Assembly: GCA_032622095.1 (NCBI GenBank)
Contig: CP136064.1
Span: 259,885,863 to 259,949,862 of the forward strand
Direction of reading: 5' to 3'
DNA length: 64,000 bases
From: Siphonodentalium dalli
Lineage: Eukaryota; Mollusca; Scaphopoda; Gadilida; Siphonodentaliidae
The position numbers and the translations under genes were made by a program. Positions 1-14,639 of this stretch are shown here, piece after piece. Within the stretch, counting starts at the first letter, position 1. Each line of letters begins with the position of its first letter. The notes under the pieces are model-generated. The model was given only the letters and a program-made list of their open reading frames with translations, ran no database searches and was not told where the DNA came from.

Positions 1-3000
1 ACGTGCAGGCTATTATCTATCTCTGTTTACCTATGGTATTACGTGCAGGCTATTATCTATCTCTGTTTACCTATGGTATTACGTGCAGGCTATTATCTAT
101 CTCTGCATACCTATGGTATTACGTGCAGGCTATTATCTATCTCTGCATACCTATGGTATTACGTGCAGGCTATTATCTATCTCTGCTTACCTATGGTATT
201 ACGTGCAGGCTATTATCTATCTCTGTTTACCTATGGTATTACGTGCAGGCTATTATCTATCTCTGCATACCTATGGTATTACGTGCAGGCTATTATCTAT
301 CTCTGTTTACCTATGGTATTACGTGCAGGCTATTATCTATCTCTGCATACCTATGGTATTACGTGCAGGCTATTATCTATCTCTGCATACCTATGGTATT
401 ACGTGCAGGCTATTATCTATCTCTGCATACCTATGGTATTACGTGCAGGCTATTATCTATCTCTGCATACCTATGGTATTACGTGCAGGCTATTATCTAT
501 CTCTGTTTACCTATGGTATTACGTGCAGGCTATTATCTATCTCTGCATACCTATGGTATTACGTGCAGGCTATTATCTATCTCTGCTTACCTATGGTATT
601 ACGTGCAGGCTATTATCTATCTCTGTTTACCTATGGTATTACGTGCAGGCTATTATCTATCTCTGCATACCTATGGTATTACGTGCAGGCTATTATCTAT
701 CTCTGTTTACCTATGGTATTACGTGCAGGCTATTATCTATCTCTGCATACCTATGGTATTACGTGCAGGCTATTATCTATCTCTGCATACCTATGGTATT
801 ACGTGCAGGCTATTATCTATCTCTGTTTACCTATGGTATTACGTGCAGGCTATTATCTATCTCTGCATACCTATGGTATTACGTGCAGGCTATTATCTAT
901 CTCTGTTTACCTATGGTATTACGTGCTGGCTATTATCTATCTCTGTTTACCTATGGTATTACGTGCAGGCTATTATCTATCTCTGTTTACCTATGGTATT
1001 ACGTGCAGGCTATTATCTATCTCTGCATACCTATGGTATTACGTGCAGGCTATTATCTATCTCTGCATACCTATGGTATTACGTGCAGGCTATTATCTAT
1101 CTCTGCTTACCTATGGTATTACGTGCAGGCTATTATCTATCTCTGTTTACCTATGGTATTACGTGCAGGCTATTATCTATCTCTGCATACCTATGGTATT
1201 ACGTGCAGGCTATTATCTATCTCTGCATACCTATGGTATTACGTGCAGGCTATTATCTATCTCTGCATACCTATGGTATTACGTGCAGGCTATTATCTAT
1301 CTCTGTTTACCTATGGTATTACGTGCAGGCTATTATCTATCTCTGCATACCTATGGTATTACGTGCAGGCTATTATCTATCTCTGCATACCTATGGTATT
1401 ACGTGCAGGCTATTATCTATCTCTGCATACCTATGGTATTACGTGCAGGCTATTATCTATCTCTGCATACCTATGGTATTACGTGCAGGCTATTATCTAT
1501 CTCTGTTTACCTATGGTATTACGTGCAGGCTATTATCTATCTCTGCATACCTATGGTATTACGTGCAGGCTATTATCTATCTCTGCTTACCTATGGTATT
1601 ACGTGCAGGCTATTATCTATCTCTGTTTACCTATGGTATTACGTGCAGGCTATTATCTATCTCTGCATACCTATGGTATTACGTGCAGGCTATTATCTAT
1701 CTCTGTTTACCTATGGTATTACGTGCAGGCTATTATCTATCTCTGCATACCTATGGTATTACGTGCAGGCTATTATCTATCTCTGCATACCTATGGTATT
1801 ACGTGCAGGCTATTATCTATCTCTGCATACCTATGGTATTACGTGCAGGCTATTATCTATCTCTGCATACCTATGGTATTACGTGCAGGCTATTATCTAT
1901 CTCTGCATACCTATGGTATTACGTGCAGGCTATTATCTATCTCTGCATACCTATGGTATTACGTGCAGGCTATTATCTATCTCTGTTTACCTATGGTATT
2001 ACGTGTAGGCTATTATCTATCTCTGCATACCTATGGTATTACGTGCAGGCTATTATCTATCTCTGCATACCTATGGTATTACGTGCAGGCTATTATCTAT
2101 CTCTGTTTACCTATGGTATTACGTGCAGGCTATTATCTATCTCTGTTTACCTATGGTATTACGTGCAGGCTATTATCTATCTCTGCATACCTATGGTATT
2201 ACGTGCAGGCTATTATCTATCTCTGCTTACCTATGGTATTACGTGCAGGCTATTATCTATCTCTGCATACCTATGGTATTACGTGCAGGCTATTATCTAT
2301 CTCTGCATACCTATGGTATTACGTGCAGGCTATTATCTATCTCTGTTTACCTATGGTATTACGTGCAGGCTATTATATATCTCTGCATACCTATGGTATT
2401 ACGTGCAGGCTATTATCTATCTCTGCATACCTATGGTATTACGTGCAGGCTATTATCTATCTCTGCATACCTATGGTATTACGTGCAGGCTATTATCTAT
2501 CTCTGCTTACCTATGGTATTACGTGCAGGCTATTATCTATCTCTGTTTACCTATGGTATTACGTGTAGGCTATTATCTATCTCTGCTTACCTATGGTATT
2601 ACGTGCAGGCTATTATCTATCTCTGCTTACCTATGGTATTACGTGCAGGCTATTATCTATCTCTGCTTACCTATGGTATTACGTGCAGGCTATTATCTAT
2701 CTCTGCATACCTATGGTATTACGTGCAGGCTATTATCTATCTCTGCATACCTATGGTATTACGTGCAGGCTATTATATATCTCTGCATACCTATGGTATT
2801 ACGTGCAGGCTATTATCTATCTCTGTTTACCTATGGTATTACGTGCAGGCTATTATCTATCTCTGCATACCTATGGTATTACGTGCAGGCTATTATCTAT
2901 CTCTGCTTACCTATGGTATTACGTGCAGGCTATTATCTATCTCTGCATACCTATGGTATTACGTGCAGGCTATTATCTATCTCTGCATACCTATGGTATT

Positions 3001-4920
3001 ACGTGCAGGCTATTATCTATCTCTGCATACCTATGGTATTACGTGCAGGCTATTATCTATCTCTGCATACCTATGGTATTACGTGCAGGCTATTATCTAT
3101 CTCTGTTTACCTATGGTATTACGTGCAGGCTATTATCTATCTCTGCTTACCTATGGTATTACGTGCAGGCTATTATCTATCTCTGCATACCTATGGTATT
3201 ACGTGCAGGCTATTATCTATCTCTGTTTACCTATGGTATTACGTGCAGGCTATTATCTATCTCTGTTTACCTATGGTATTACGTGCAGGCTATTATCTAT
3301 CTCTGCTTACCTATGGTATTACGTGCAGGCTATTATCTATCTCTGCATACCTATGGTATTACGTGCAGGCTATTATCTATCTCTGCATACCTATGGTATT
3401 ACGTGCAGGCTATTATCTATCTCTGTTTACCTATGGTATTACGTGCAGGCTATTATCTATCTCTGCATACCTATGGTATTACGTGCAGGCTATTATCTAT
3501 CTCTGTTTACCTATGGTATTACGTGCAGGCTATTATCTATCTCTGCATACCTATGGTATTACGTGCAGGCTATTATCTATCTCTGTTTACCTATGGTATT
3601 ACGTGCAGGCTATTATCTATCTCTGCATACCTATGGTATTACGTGCAGGCTATTATCTATCTCTGCTTACCTATGGTATTACGTGCAGGCTATTATCTAT
3701 CTCTGCATACCTATGGTATTACGTGCAGGCTATTATCTATCTCTGCATACCTATGGTATTACGTGCAGGCTATTATCTATCTCTGTTTACCTATGGTATT
3801 ACGTGCAGGCTATTATCTATCTCTGCATACCTATGGTATTACGTGCAGGCTATTATCTATCTCTGCATACCTATGGTATTACGTGCATGCTATTATCTAT
3901 CTCTGTTTACCTATGGTATTACGTGCAGGCTATTATCTATCTCTGCTTACCTATGGTATTACGTGCAGGCTATTATCTATCTCTGCTTACCTATGGTATT
4001 ACGTGCAGGCTATTATCTATCTCTGCATACCTATGGTATTACGTGCATGCTATTATCTATCTCTGCTTACCTATGGTATTACGTGCAGGCTATTATCTAT
4101 CTCTGCATACCTATGGTATTACGTGCAGGCTATTATCTATCTCTGCATACCTATGGTATTACGTGCAGGCTATTATCTATCTCTGCATACCTATGGTATT
4201 ACGTGCAGGCTATTATCTATCTCTGCATACCTATGGTATTACGTGCAGGCTATTATCTATCTCTGCATACCTATGGTATTACGTGCAGGCTATTATCTAT
4301 CTCTGTTTACCTATGGTATTACGTGCAGGCTATTATCTATCTCTGCATACCTATGGTATTACGTGCAGGCTATTATCTATCTCTGCATACCTATGGTATT
4401 ACGTGCAGGCTATTATCTATCTCTGCATACCTATGGTATTACGTGCAGGCTATTATCTATCTCTGCATACCTATGGTATTACGTGCAGGCTATTATCTAT
4501 CTCTGTTTACCTATGGTATTACGTGCAGGCTATTATCTATCTCTGCATACCTATGGTATTACGTGCAGGCTATTATCTATCTCTGCTTACCTATGGTATT
4601 ACGTGCAGGCTATTATCTATCTCTGTTTACCTATGGTATTACGTGCAGGCTATTATCTATCTCTGTTTACCTATGGTATTACGTGCAGGCTATTATCTAT
4701 CTCTGCATACCTATGGTATTACGTGCAGGCTATTATCTATCTCTGCATACCTATGGTATTACGTGCAGGCTATTATCTATCTCTGTTTACCTATGGTATT
4801 ACGTGCAGGCTATTATCTATCTCTGTTTACCTATGGTATTACGTGCAGGCTATTATCTATCTCTGCATACCTATGGTATTACGTGCAGGCTATTATCTAT
4901 CTCTGTTTACCTGTGGTATT

Positions 4921-4949
4921 ACGTGCAGGCTATTATCTATCTCTGTATT
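4921..4949 (+). repeat. Truncated 29-bp satellite unit
   Basis: This unit lacks 11 bp (TTTACCTATGG or equivalent), so CTCTG joins directly to TATT. It shifts the register of all later units by 11 bp. The identical deletion recurs at 26190-26218, so the two are probably copies of one event. Confidence 0.95.
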
Positions 4950-6639
4950 ACGTGCAGGCTATTATCTATCTCTGTTTACCTATGGTATTACGTGCAGGCT
5001 ATTATCTATCTCTGCATACCTATGGTATTACGTGCAGGCTATTATCTATCTCTGTTTACCTATGGTATTACGTGCAGGCTATTATCTATCTCTGCATACC
5101 TATGGTATTACGTGCAGGCTATTATCTATCTCTGTTTACCTATGGTATTACGTGCAGGCTATTATCTATCTCTGTTTACCTATGGTATTACGTGCAGGCT
5201 ATTATCTATCTCTGCATACCTATGGTATTACGTGCAGGCTATTATCTATCTCTGTTTACGTATGGTATTACGTGCAGGCTATTATCTATCTCTGCATACC
5301 TATGGTATTACGTGCAGGCTATTATCTATCTCTGCATACCTATGGTATTACGTGCAGGCTATTATCTATCTCTGTTTACCTATGGTATTACGTGCAGGCT
5401 ATTATCTATCTCTGCATACCTATGGTATTACGTGCAGGCTATTATCTATCTCTGCATACCTATGGTATTACGTGCAGGCTATTATCTATCTCTGTTTACC
5501 TATGGTATTACGTGCAGGCTATTATCTATCTCTGTTTACCTATGGTATTACGTGCAGGCTATTATCTATCTCTGTTTACCTATGGTATTACGTGCAGGCT
5601 ATTATCTATCTCTGTTTACCTATGGTATTACGTGCAGGCTATTATCTATCTCTGCATACCTATGGTATTACGTGCAGGCTATTATCTATCTCTGTTTACC
5701 TATGGTATTACGTGCAGGCTATTATCTATCTCTGTTTACCTATGGTATTACGTGCAGGCTATTATCTATCTCTGCATACCTATGGTATTACGTGCAGGCT
5801 ATTATCTATCTCTGTTTACCTATGGTATTACGTGCAGGCTATTATCTATCTCTGCTTACCTATGGTATTACGTGCAGGCTATTATCTATCTCCTCATACC
5901 TATGGTATTACGTGCAGGCTATTATCTATCTCTGTTTACCTATGGTATTACGTGCAGGCTATTATCTATCTCTGTTTACCTATGGTATTACGTGCAGGCT
6001 ATTATCTATCTCTGCATACCTATGGTATTACGTGCAGGCTATTATCTATCTCTGTTTACCTATGGTATTACGTGCAGGCTATTATCTATCTCTGCATACC
6101 TATGGTATTACGTGCAGGCTATTATCTATCTCTGTTTACCTATGGTATTACGTGCAGGCTATTATCTATCTCTGCATACCTATGGTATTACGTGCAGGCT
6201 ATTATCTATCTCTGTTTACCTATGGTATTACGTGCAGGCTATTATCTATCTCTGCATACCTATGGTATTACGTGCAGGCTATTATCTATCTCTGCATACC
6301 TATGGTATTACGTGCAGGCTATTATCTATCTCTGTTTACCTATGGTATTACGTGCAGGCTATTATCTATCTCTGTTTACCTATGGTATTACGTGCAGGCT
6401 ATTATCTATCTCTGTTTACCTATGGTATTACGTGCAGGCTATTATCTATCTCTGTTTACCTATGGTATTACGTGCAGGCTATTATCTATCTCTGCTTACC
6501 TATGGTATTACGTGCAGGCTATTATCTATCTCTGCTTACCTATGGTATTACGTGCAGGCTATTATCTATCTCTGCTTACCTATGGTATTACGTGCAGGCT
6601 ATTATCTATCTCTGCATACCTATGGTATTACGTGCAGGC

Positions 6640-7900
6640 TATTATCTATCTCTGTTTACCTATGGTATTACGTGCAGGCTATTATCTATCTCTGCATACC
6701 TATGGTATTACGTGCAGGCTATTATCTATCTCTGCATACCTATGGTATTACGTGCAGGCTATTATCTATCTCTGCATACCTATGGTATTACGTGCAGGCT
6801 ATTATCTATCTCTGCATACCTATGGTATTACGTGCAGGCTATTATCTATCTCTGTTTACCTATGGTATTACGTGCATGCTATTATCTATCTCTGCTTACC
6901 TATGGTATTACGTGCAGGCTATTATCTATCTCTGCATACCTATGGTATTACGTGCAGGCTATTATCTATCTCTGCATACCTATGGTATTACGTGCAGGCT
7001 ATTATCTATCTCTGTTTACCTATGGTATTACGTGCAGGCTATTATCTATCTCTGCATACCTATGGTATTACGTGCAGGCTATTATCTATCTCTGCTTACC
7101 TATGGTATTACGTGCAGGCTATTATCTATCTCTGTTTACCTATGGTATTACGTGCAGGCTATTATCTATCTCTGCTTACCTATGGTATTACGTGCATGCT
7201 ATTATCTATCTCTGCATACCTATGGTATTACGTGCAGGCTATTATCTATCTCTGCTTACCTATGGTATTACGTGCAGGCTATTATCTATCTCTGCATACC
7301 TATGGTATTACGTGCAGGCTATTATCTATCTCTGCTTACCTATGGTATTACGTGCAGGCTATTATCTATCTCTGCATACCTATGGTATTACGTGCATGCT
7401 ATTATCTATCTCTGCATACCTATGGTATTACGTGCAGGCTATTATCTATCTCTGCATACCTATGGTATTACGTGCAGGCTATTATCTATCTCTGCATACC
7501 TGTGGTATTACGTGCAGACTATTATCTATCTCTGCTTACCTATGGTATTACGTGCAGGCTATTATCTATCTCTGCATACCTATGGTATTACGTGCAGGCT
7601 ATTATCTATCTCTGCATACCTATGGTATTACGTGCAGGCTATTATCTATCTCTGCATACCTATGGTATTACGTGCAGGCTATTATCTATCTCTGCTTACC
7701 TATGGTATTACGTGCAGGCTATTATCTATCTCTGCATACCTATGGTATTACGTGCAGGCTATTATCTATCTCTGCTTACCTATGGTATTACGTGCAGGCT
7801 ATTATCTATCTCTGTTTACCTATGGTATTACGTGCAGGCTATTATCTATCTCTGTTTACCTATGGTATTACGTGCATGCTATTATCTATCTCTGTTTACC
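6640..7900 (+). repeat. Satellite higher-order block, copy A
   Basis: The order of TTT/CTT/CAT haplotypes and GCATGC variants here matches the start of the blocks at 8480 and 14640. A diagnostic pair (CCTGTGG followed by CAGACT, unit starting near 7510) recurs at 9350 and 15550. Copies A and B are 1840 bp (46 units) apart. Limits were set by eye and are approximate. Confidence 0.75.
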
Positions 7901-8479
7901 TATGGTATTACGTGCATGCTATTATCTATCTCTGCATACCTATGGTATTACGTGCAGGCTATTATCTATCTCTGCATACCTATGGTATTACGTGCAGGCT
8001 ATTATCTATCTCTGCATACCTATGGTATTACGTGCAGGCTATTATCTATCTCTGTTTACCTATGGTATTACGTGCAGGCTATTATCTATCTCTGCATACC
8101 TATGGTATTACGTGCAGGCTATTATCTATCTCTGCATACCTATGGTATTACGTGCAGGCTATTATCTATCTCTGTTTACCTATGGTATTACGTGCAGGCT
8201 ATTATCTATCTCTGTTTACCTATGGTATTACGTGCAGGCTATTATCTATCCCTGTTTACCTATGGTATTACGTGCAGGCTATTATCTATCTCTGTTTACC
8301 TATGGTATTACGTGCAGGCTATTATCTATCTCTGCTTACCTATGGTATTACGTACAGGCTATTATCTATCTCTGCTTACCTATGGTATTACGTGCAGGCT
8401 ATTATCTATCTCTGCTTACCTATGGTATTACGTGCAGGCTATTATCTATCTCTGCATACCTATGGTATTACGTGCAGGC

Positions 8480-11400
8480 TATTATCTATCTCTGTTTACC
8501 TATGGTATTACGTGCAGGCTATTATCTATCTCTGCATACCTATGGTATTACGTGCAGGCTATTATCTATCTCTGCATACCTATGGTATTACGTGCAGGCT
8601 ATTATCTATCTCTGCATACCTATGGTATTACGTGCAGGCTATTATCTATCTCTGCATACCTATGGTATTACGTGCAGGCTATTATCTATCTCTGTTTACC
8701 TATGGTATTACGTGCATGCTATTATCTATCTCTGCTTACCTATGGTATTACGTGCAGGCTATTATCTATCTCTGCATACCTATGGTATTACGTGCAGGCT
8801 ATTATCTATCTCTGCATACCTATGGTATTACGTGCAGGCTATTATCTATCTCTGTTTACCTATGGTATTACGTGCAGGCTATTATCTATCTCTGCATACC
8901 TATGGTATTACGTGCAGGCTATTATCTATCTCTGCTTACCTATGGTATTACGTGCAGGCTATTATCTATCTCTGTTTACCTATGGTATTACGTGCAGGCT
9001 ATTATCTATCTCTGCTTACCTATGGTATTACGTGCATGCTATTATCTATCTCTGCATACCTATGGTATTACGTGCAGGCTATTATCTATCTCTGCTTACC
9101 TATGGTATTACGTGCAGGCTATTATCTATCTCTGCATACCTATGGTATTACGTGCAGGCTATTATCTATCTCTGCTTACCTATGGTATTACGTGCAGGCT
9201 ATTATCTATCTCTGCATACCTATGGTATTACGTGCATGCTATTATCTATCTCTGCATACCTATGGTATTACGTGCAGGCTATTATCTATCTCTGCATACC
9301 TATGGTATTACGTGCAGGCTATTATCTATCTCTGCATACCTGTGGTATTACGTGCAGACTATTATCTATCTCTGTTTACCTATGGTATTACGTGCAGGCT
9401 ATTATCTATCTCTGCTTACCTATGGTATTACGTGCAGGCTATTATCTATCTCTGCATACCTATGGTATTACGTGCAGGCTATTATCTATCTCTGCATACC
9501 TATGGTATTACGTGCAGGCTATTATCTATCTCTGCATACCTATGGTATTACGTGCAGGCTATTATCTATCTCTGCTTACCTATGGTATTACGTGCAGGCT
9601 ATTATCTATCTCTGTTTACCTATGGTATTACGTGCAGGCTATTATCTATCTCTGTTTACCTATGGTATTACGTGCATGCTATTATCTATCTCTGTTTACC
9701 TATGGTATTACGTGCATGCTATTATCTATCTCTGCATACCTATGGTATTACGTGCAGGCTATTATCTATCTCTGCATACCTATGGTATTACGTGCAGGCT
9801 ATTATCTATCTCTGCTTACCTATGGTATTACGTGCAGGCTATTATCTATCTCTGCATACCTATGGTATTACGTGCATGCTATTATCTATCTCTGCATACC
9901 TATGGTATTACGTGCAGGCTATTATCTATCTCTGCATACCTATGGTATTACGTGCAGGCTATTATCTATCTCTGCATACCTATGGTATTACGTGCATGCT
10001 ATTATCTATCTCTGCATACCTATGGTATTACGTGCAGGCTATTATCTATCTCTGTTTACCTATGGTATTACGTGCAGGCTATTATCTATCTCTGCATACC
10101 TATGGTATTACGTGCAGGCTATTATCTATCTCTGCATACCTATGGTATTACGTGCAGGCTATTATCTATCTCTGTTTACCTATGGTATTACGTGCAGGCT
10201 ATTATCTATCTCTGTTTACCTATGGTATTACGTGCAGGCTATTATCTATCTCTGCATACCTATGGTATTACGTGCAGGCTATTATCTATCTCTGCATACC
10301 TATGGTATTACGTGCAGGCTATTATCTATCTCTGCTTACCTATGGTATTACGTGCAGGCTATTATCTATCTCTGTTTACCTATGGTATTACGTGCAGGCT
10401 ATTATCTATCTCTGTTTACCTATGGTATTACGTGCAGGCTATTATCTATCTCTGCATACCTATGGTATTACGTGCAGGCTATTATCTATCTCTGCATACC
10501 TATGGTATCACGTGCAGGCTATTATCTATCTCTGCATACCTATGGTATTACGTGCAGGCTATTATCTATCTCTGCATACCTATGGTATTACGTGCAGGCT
10601 ATTATCTATCTCTGCATACCTATGGTATTACGTGCAGGCTATTATCTATCTCTGCATACCTATGGTATTACGTGCAGGCTATTATCTATCTCTGTTTACC
10701 TATGGTATTACGTGCAGGCTATTATCTATCTCTGCATACCTATGGTATTACGTGCAGGCTATTATCTATCTCTGCATACCTATGGTATTACGTGCAGGCT
10801 ATTATCTATCTCTGTTTACCTATGGTATTACGTGCAGGCTTTTATCTATCTCTGCTTACCTATGGTATTACGTGCAGGCTATTATCTATCTCTGCATACC
10901 TATGGTATTACGTGCATGCTATTATCTATCTCTGCATACCTATGGTATTACGTGCAGGCTATTATCTATCTCTGCATACCTATGGTATTACGTGCAGGCT
11001 ATTATCTATCTCTGCATACCTATGGTATTACGTGCAGGCTATTATCTATCTCTGTTTACCTATGGTATTACGTGCAGGCTATTATCTATCTCTGTTTACC
11101 TATGGTATTACGTGCAGGCTATTATCTATCTCTGCTTACCTATGGTATTACGTGCAGGCTATTATCTATCTCTGCATACCTATGGTATTACGTGCAGGCT
11201 ATTATCTATCTCTGCTCACCTATGGTATTACGTGCAGGCTATTATCTATCTCTGCATACCTATGGTATTACGTGCATGCTATTATCTATCTCTGCATACC
11301 TATGGTATTACGTGCAGGCTATTATCTATCTCTGCATACCTATGGTATTACGTGCAGGCTATTATCTATCTCTGTTTACCTATGGTATTACGTGCAGGCT

Positions 11401-12557
11401 ATTATCTATCTCTGCATACCTATGGTATTACGTGCAGGCTATTATCTATCTCTGCTTACCTATGGTATTACGTGCAGGCTATTATCTATCTCTGCATACC
11501 TATGGTATTACGTGCAGGCTATTATCTATCTCTGTTTACCTATGGTATTACGTGCTGGCTATTATCTATCTCTGTTTACCTATGGTATTACGTGCAGGCT
11601 ATTATCTATCTCTGTTTACCTATGGTATTACGTGCAGGCTATTATCTATCTCTGCATACCTATGGTATTACGTGCAGGCTATTATCTATCTCTGCATACC
11701 TATGGTATTACGTGCAGGCTATTATCTATCTCTGCTTACCTATGGTATTACGTGCAGGCTATTATCTATCTCTGTTTACCTATGGTATTACGTGCAGGCT
11801 ATTATCTATCTCTGCATACCTATGGTATTACGTGCAGGCTATTATCTATCTCTGTTTACCTATGGTATTACGTGCAGGCTATTATCTATCTCTGCATACC
11901 TATGGTATTACGTGCAGGCTATTATCTATCTCTGCATACCTATGGTATTACGTGCAGGCTATTATCTATCTCTGCATACCTATGGTATTACGTGCAGGCT
12001 ATTATCTATCTCTGCATACCTATGGTATTACGTGCAGGCTATTATCTATCTCTGTTTACCTATGGTATTACGTGCAGGCTATTATCTATCTCTGCATACC
12101 TATGGTATTACGTGCAGGCTATTATCTATCTCTGCTTACCTATGGTATTACGTGCAGGCTATTATCTATCTCTGTTTACCTATGGTATTACGTGCAGGCT
12201 ATTATCTATCTCTGCATACCTATGGTATTACGTGCAGGCTATTATCTATCTCTGTTTACCTATGGTATTACGTGCAGGCTATTATCTATCTCTGCATACC
12301 TATGGTATTACGTGCAGGCTATTATCTATCTCTGCATACCTATGGTATTACGTGCAGGCTATTATCTATCTCTGCATACCTATGGTATTACGTGCAGGCT
12401 ATTATCTATCTCTGCATACCTATGGTATTACGTGCAGGCTATTATCTATATCTGCATACCTATGGTATTACGTGCAGGCTATTATCTATCTCTGCATACC
12501 TATGGTATTACGTGCAGGCTATTATCTATCTCTGTTTACCTATGGTATTACGTGTAG
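8480..12557 (+). repeat. Satellite higher-order block, copy B
   Basis: About 4.1 kb whose unit order closely matches 14640-18717 at an offset of 6.16-6.24 kb. Shared landmarks: CCTGTGG/CAGACT at 9350 and 15550, the paired GCATGC units at 9670/9710 and 15910/15950, GCTGGC at 11556 and 17716, CTATATCTG at 12450 and 18570, and GTGTAGG at 12555 and 18715. Gains or losses of single units explain the changing offset. Confidence 0.8.
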
Positions 12558-14639
12558 GCTATTATCTATCTCTGCATACCTATGGTATTACGTGCAGGCT
12601 ATTATCTATCTCTGCATACCTATGGTATTACGTGCAGGCTATTATCTATCTCTGTTTACCTATGGTATTACGTGCAGGCTATTATCTATCTCTGTTTACC
12701 TATGGTATTACGTGCAGGCTATTATCTATCTCTGCTTACCTATGGTATTACGTGCAGGCTATTATCTATCTCTGTTTACCTATGGTATTACGTGCAGGCT
12801 ATTATCTATCTCTGCATACCTATGGTATTACGTGCAGGCTATTATCTATCTCTGTTTACCTATGGTATTACGTGCAGGCTATTATCTATCTCTGTTTACC
12901 TATGGTATTACGTGCAGGCTATTATCTATCTCTGTTTACCTATGGTATTACGTGCAGGCTATTATCTATCTATGCATACCTATGGTATTACGTGCAGGCT
13001 ATTATCTATCTCTGCATACCTATGGTATTACGTGCAGGCTATTATCTATCTCTGCATACCTATGGTATTACGTGCAGGCTATTATCTATCTCTGCATACC
13101 TATGGTATTACGTGCAGGCTATTATATATCTCTGCATACCTATGGTATTACGTGCAGGCTATTATCTATCTCTGCATACCTATGGTATTACGTGCAGGCT
13201 ATTATCTATCTCTGCATACCTATGGTATTACGTGCAGGCTATTATCTATCTCTGCATACCTATGGTATTACGTGCAGGCTATTATCTATCTCTGCATACC
13301 TATGGTATTACGTGCAGGCTATTATCTATCTCTGCTTACCTATGGTATTACGTGCAGGCTATTATCTATCTCTGCATACCTATGGTATTACGTGCAGGCT
13401 ATTATCTATCTCTGCATACCTATGGTATTACGTGCAGGCTATTATCTATCTCTGTTTACCTATGGTATTACGTGCAGGCTATTATCTATCTCTGCATACC
13501 TATGGTATTACGTGCAGGCTATTATCTATCTCTGCATACCTATGGTATTACATGCAGGCTATTATCTATCTCTGCATACCTATGGTATTACGTGCAGGCT
13601 ATTATCTATCTCTGCTTACCTATGGTATTACGTGCAGGCTATTATCTATCTCTGCATACCTATGGTATTACGTGCAGGCTATTATCTATCTCTGCATACC
13701 TATGGTATTACGTGCAGGCTATTATCTATCTCTGTTTACCTATGGTATTACGTGCAGGCTATTATCTATCTCTGCATACCTATGGTATTACGTGCAGGCT
13801 ATTATCTATCTCTGCATACCTATGGTATTACGTGCAGGCTATTATCTATCTCTGCATACCTATGGTATTACGTGCAGGCTATTATCTATCTCTGCATACC
13901 TATGGTATTACGTGCAGGCTATTATCTATCTCTGCATACCTATGGTATTACGTGCAGGCTATTATCTATCTCTGCATACCTATGGTATTACGTGCAGGCT
14001 ATTATCTATCTCTGCATACCTATGGTATTACGTGCAGACTATTATCTATCTCTGCATACCTATGGTATTACGTGCAGGCTATTATCTATCTCTGTTTACC
14101 TATGGTATTACGTGCATGCTATTATCTATCTCTGCTTACCTATGGTATTACGTGCAGGCTATTATCTATCTCTGCATACCTATGGTATTACGTGCAGGCT
14201 ATTATCTATCTCTGCATACCTATGGTATTACGTGCAGGCTATTATCTATCTCTGCATACCTATGGTATTACGTGCAGGCTATTATCTATCTCTGTTTACC
14301 TATGGTATTACGTGTAGGCTATTATCTATCTCTGCATACCTATGGTATTACGTGCAGGCTATTATCTATCTCTGCATACCTATGGTATTACGTGCAGGCT
14401 ATTATCTATCTCTGCATACCTATGGTATTACGTGCAGGCTATTATCTATCTCTGCATACCTATGGTATTACGTGCATGCTATTATCTATCTCTGCATACC
14501 TATGGTATTACGTGCAGGCTATTATCTATCTCTGCATACCTATGGTATTACGTGCAGGCTATTATCTATCTCTGTTTACCTATGGTATTACGTGCAGGCT
14601 ATTATCTATCTCTGTTTACCTATGGTATTACGTGCAGGC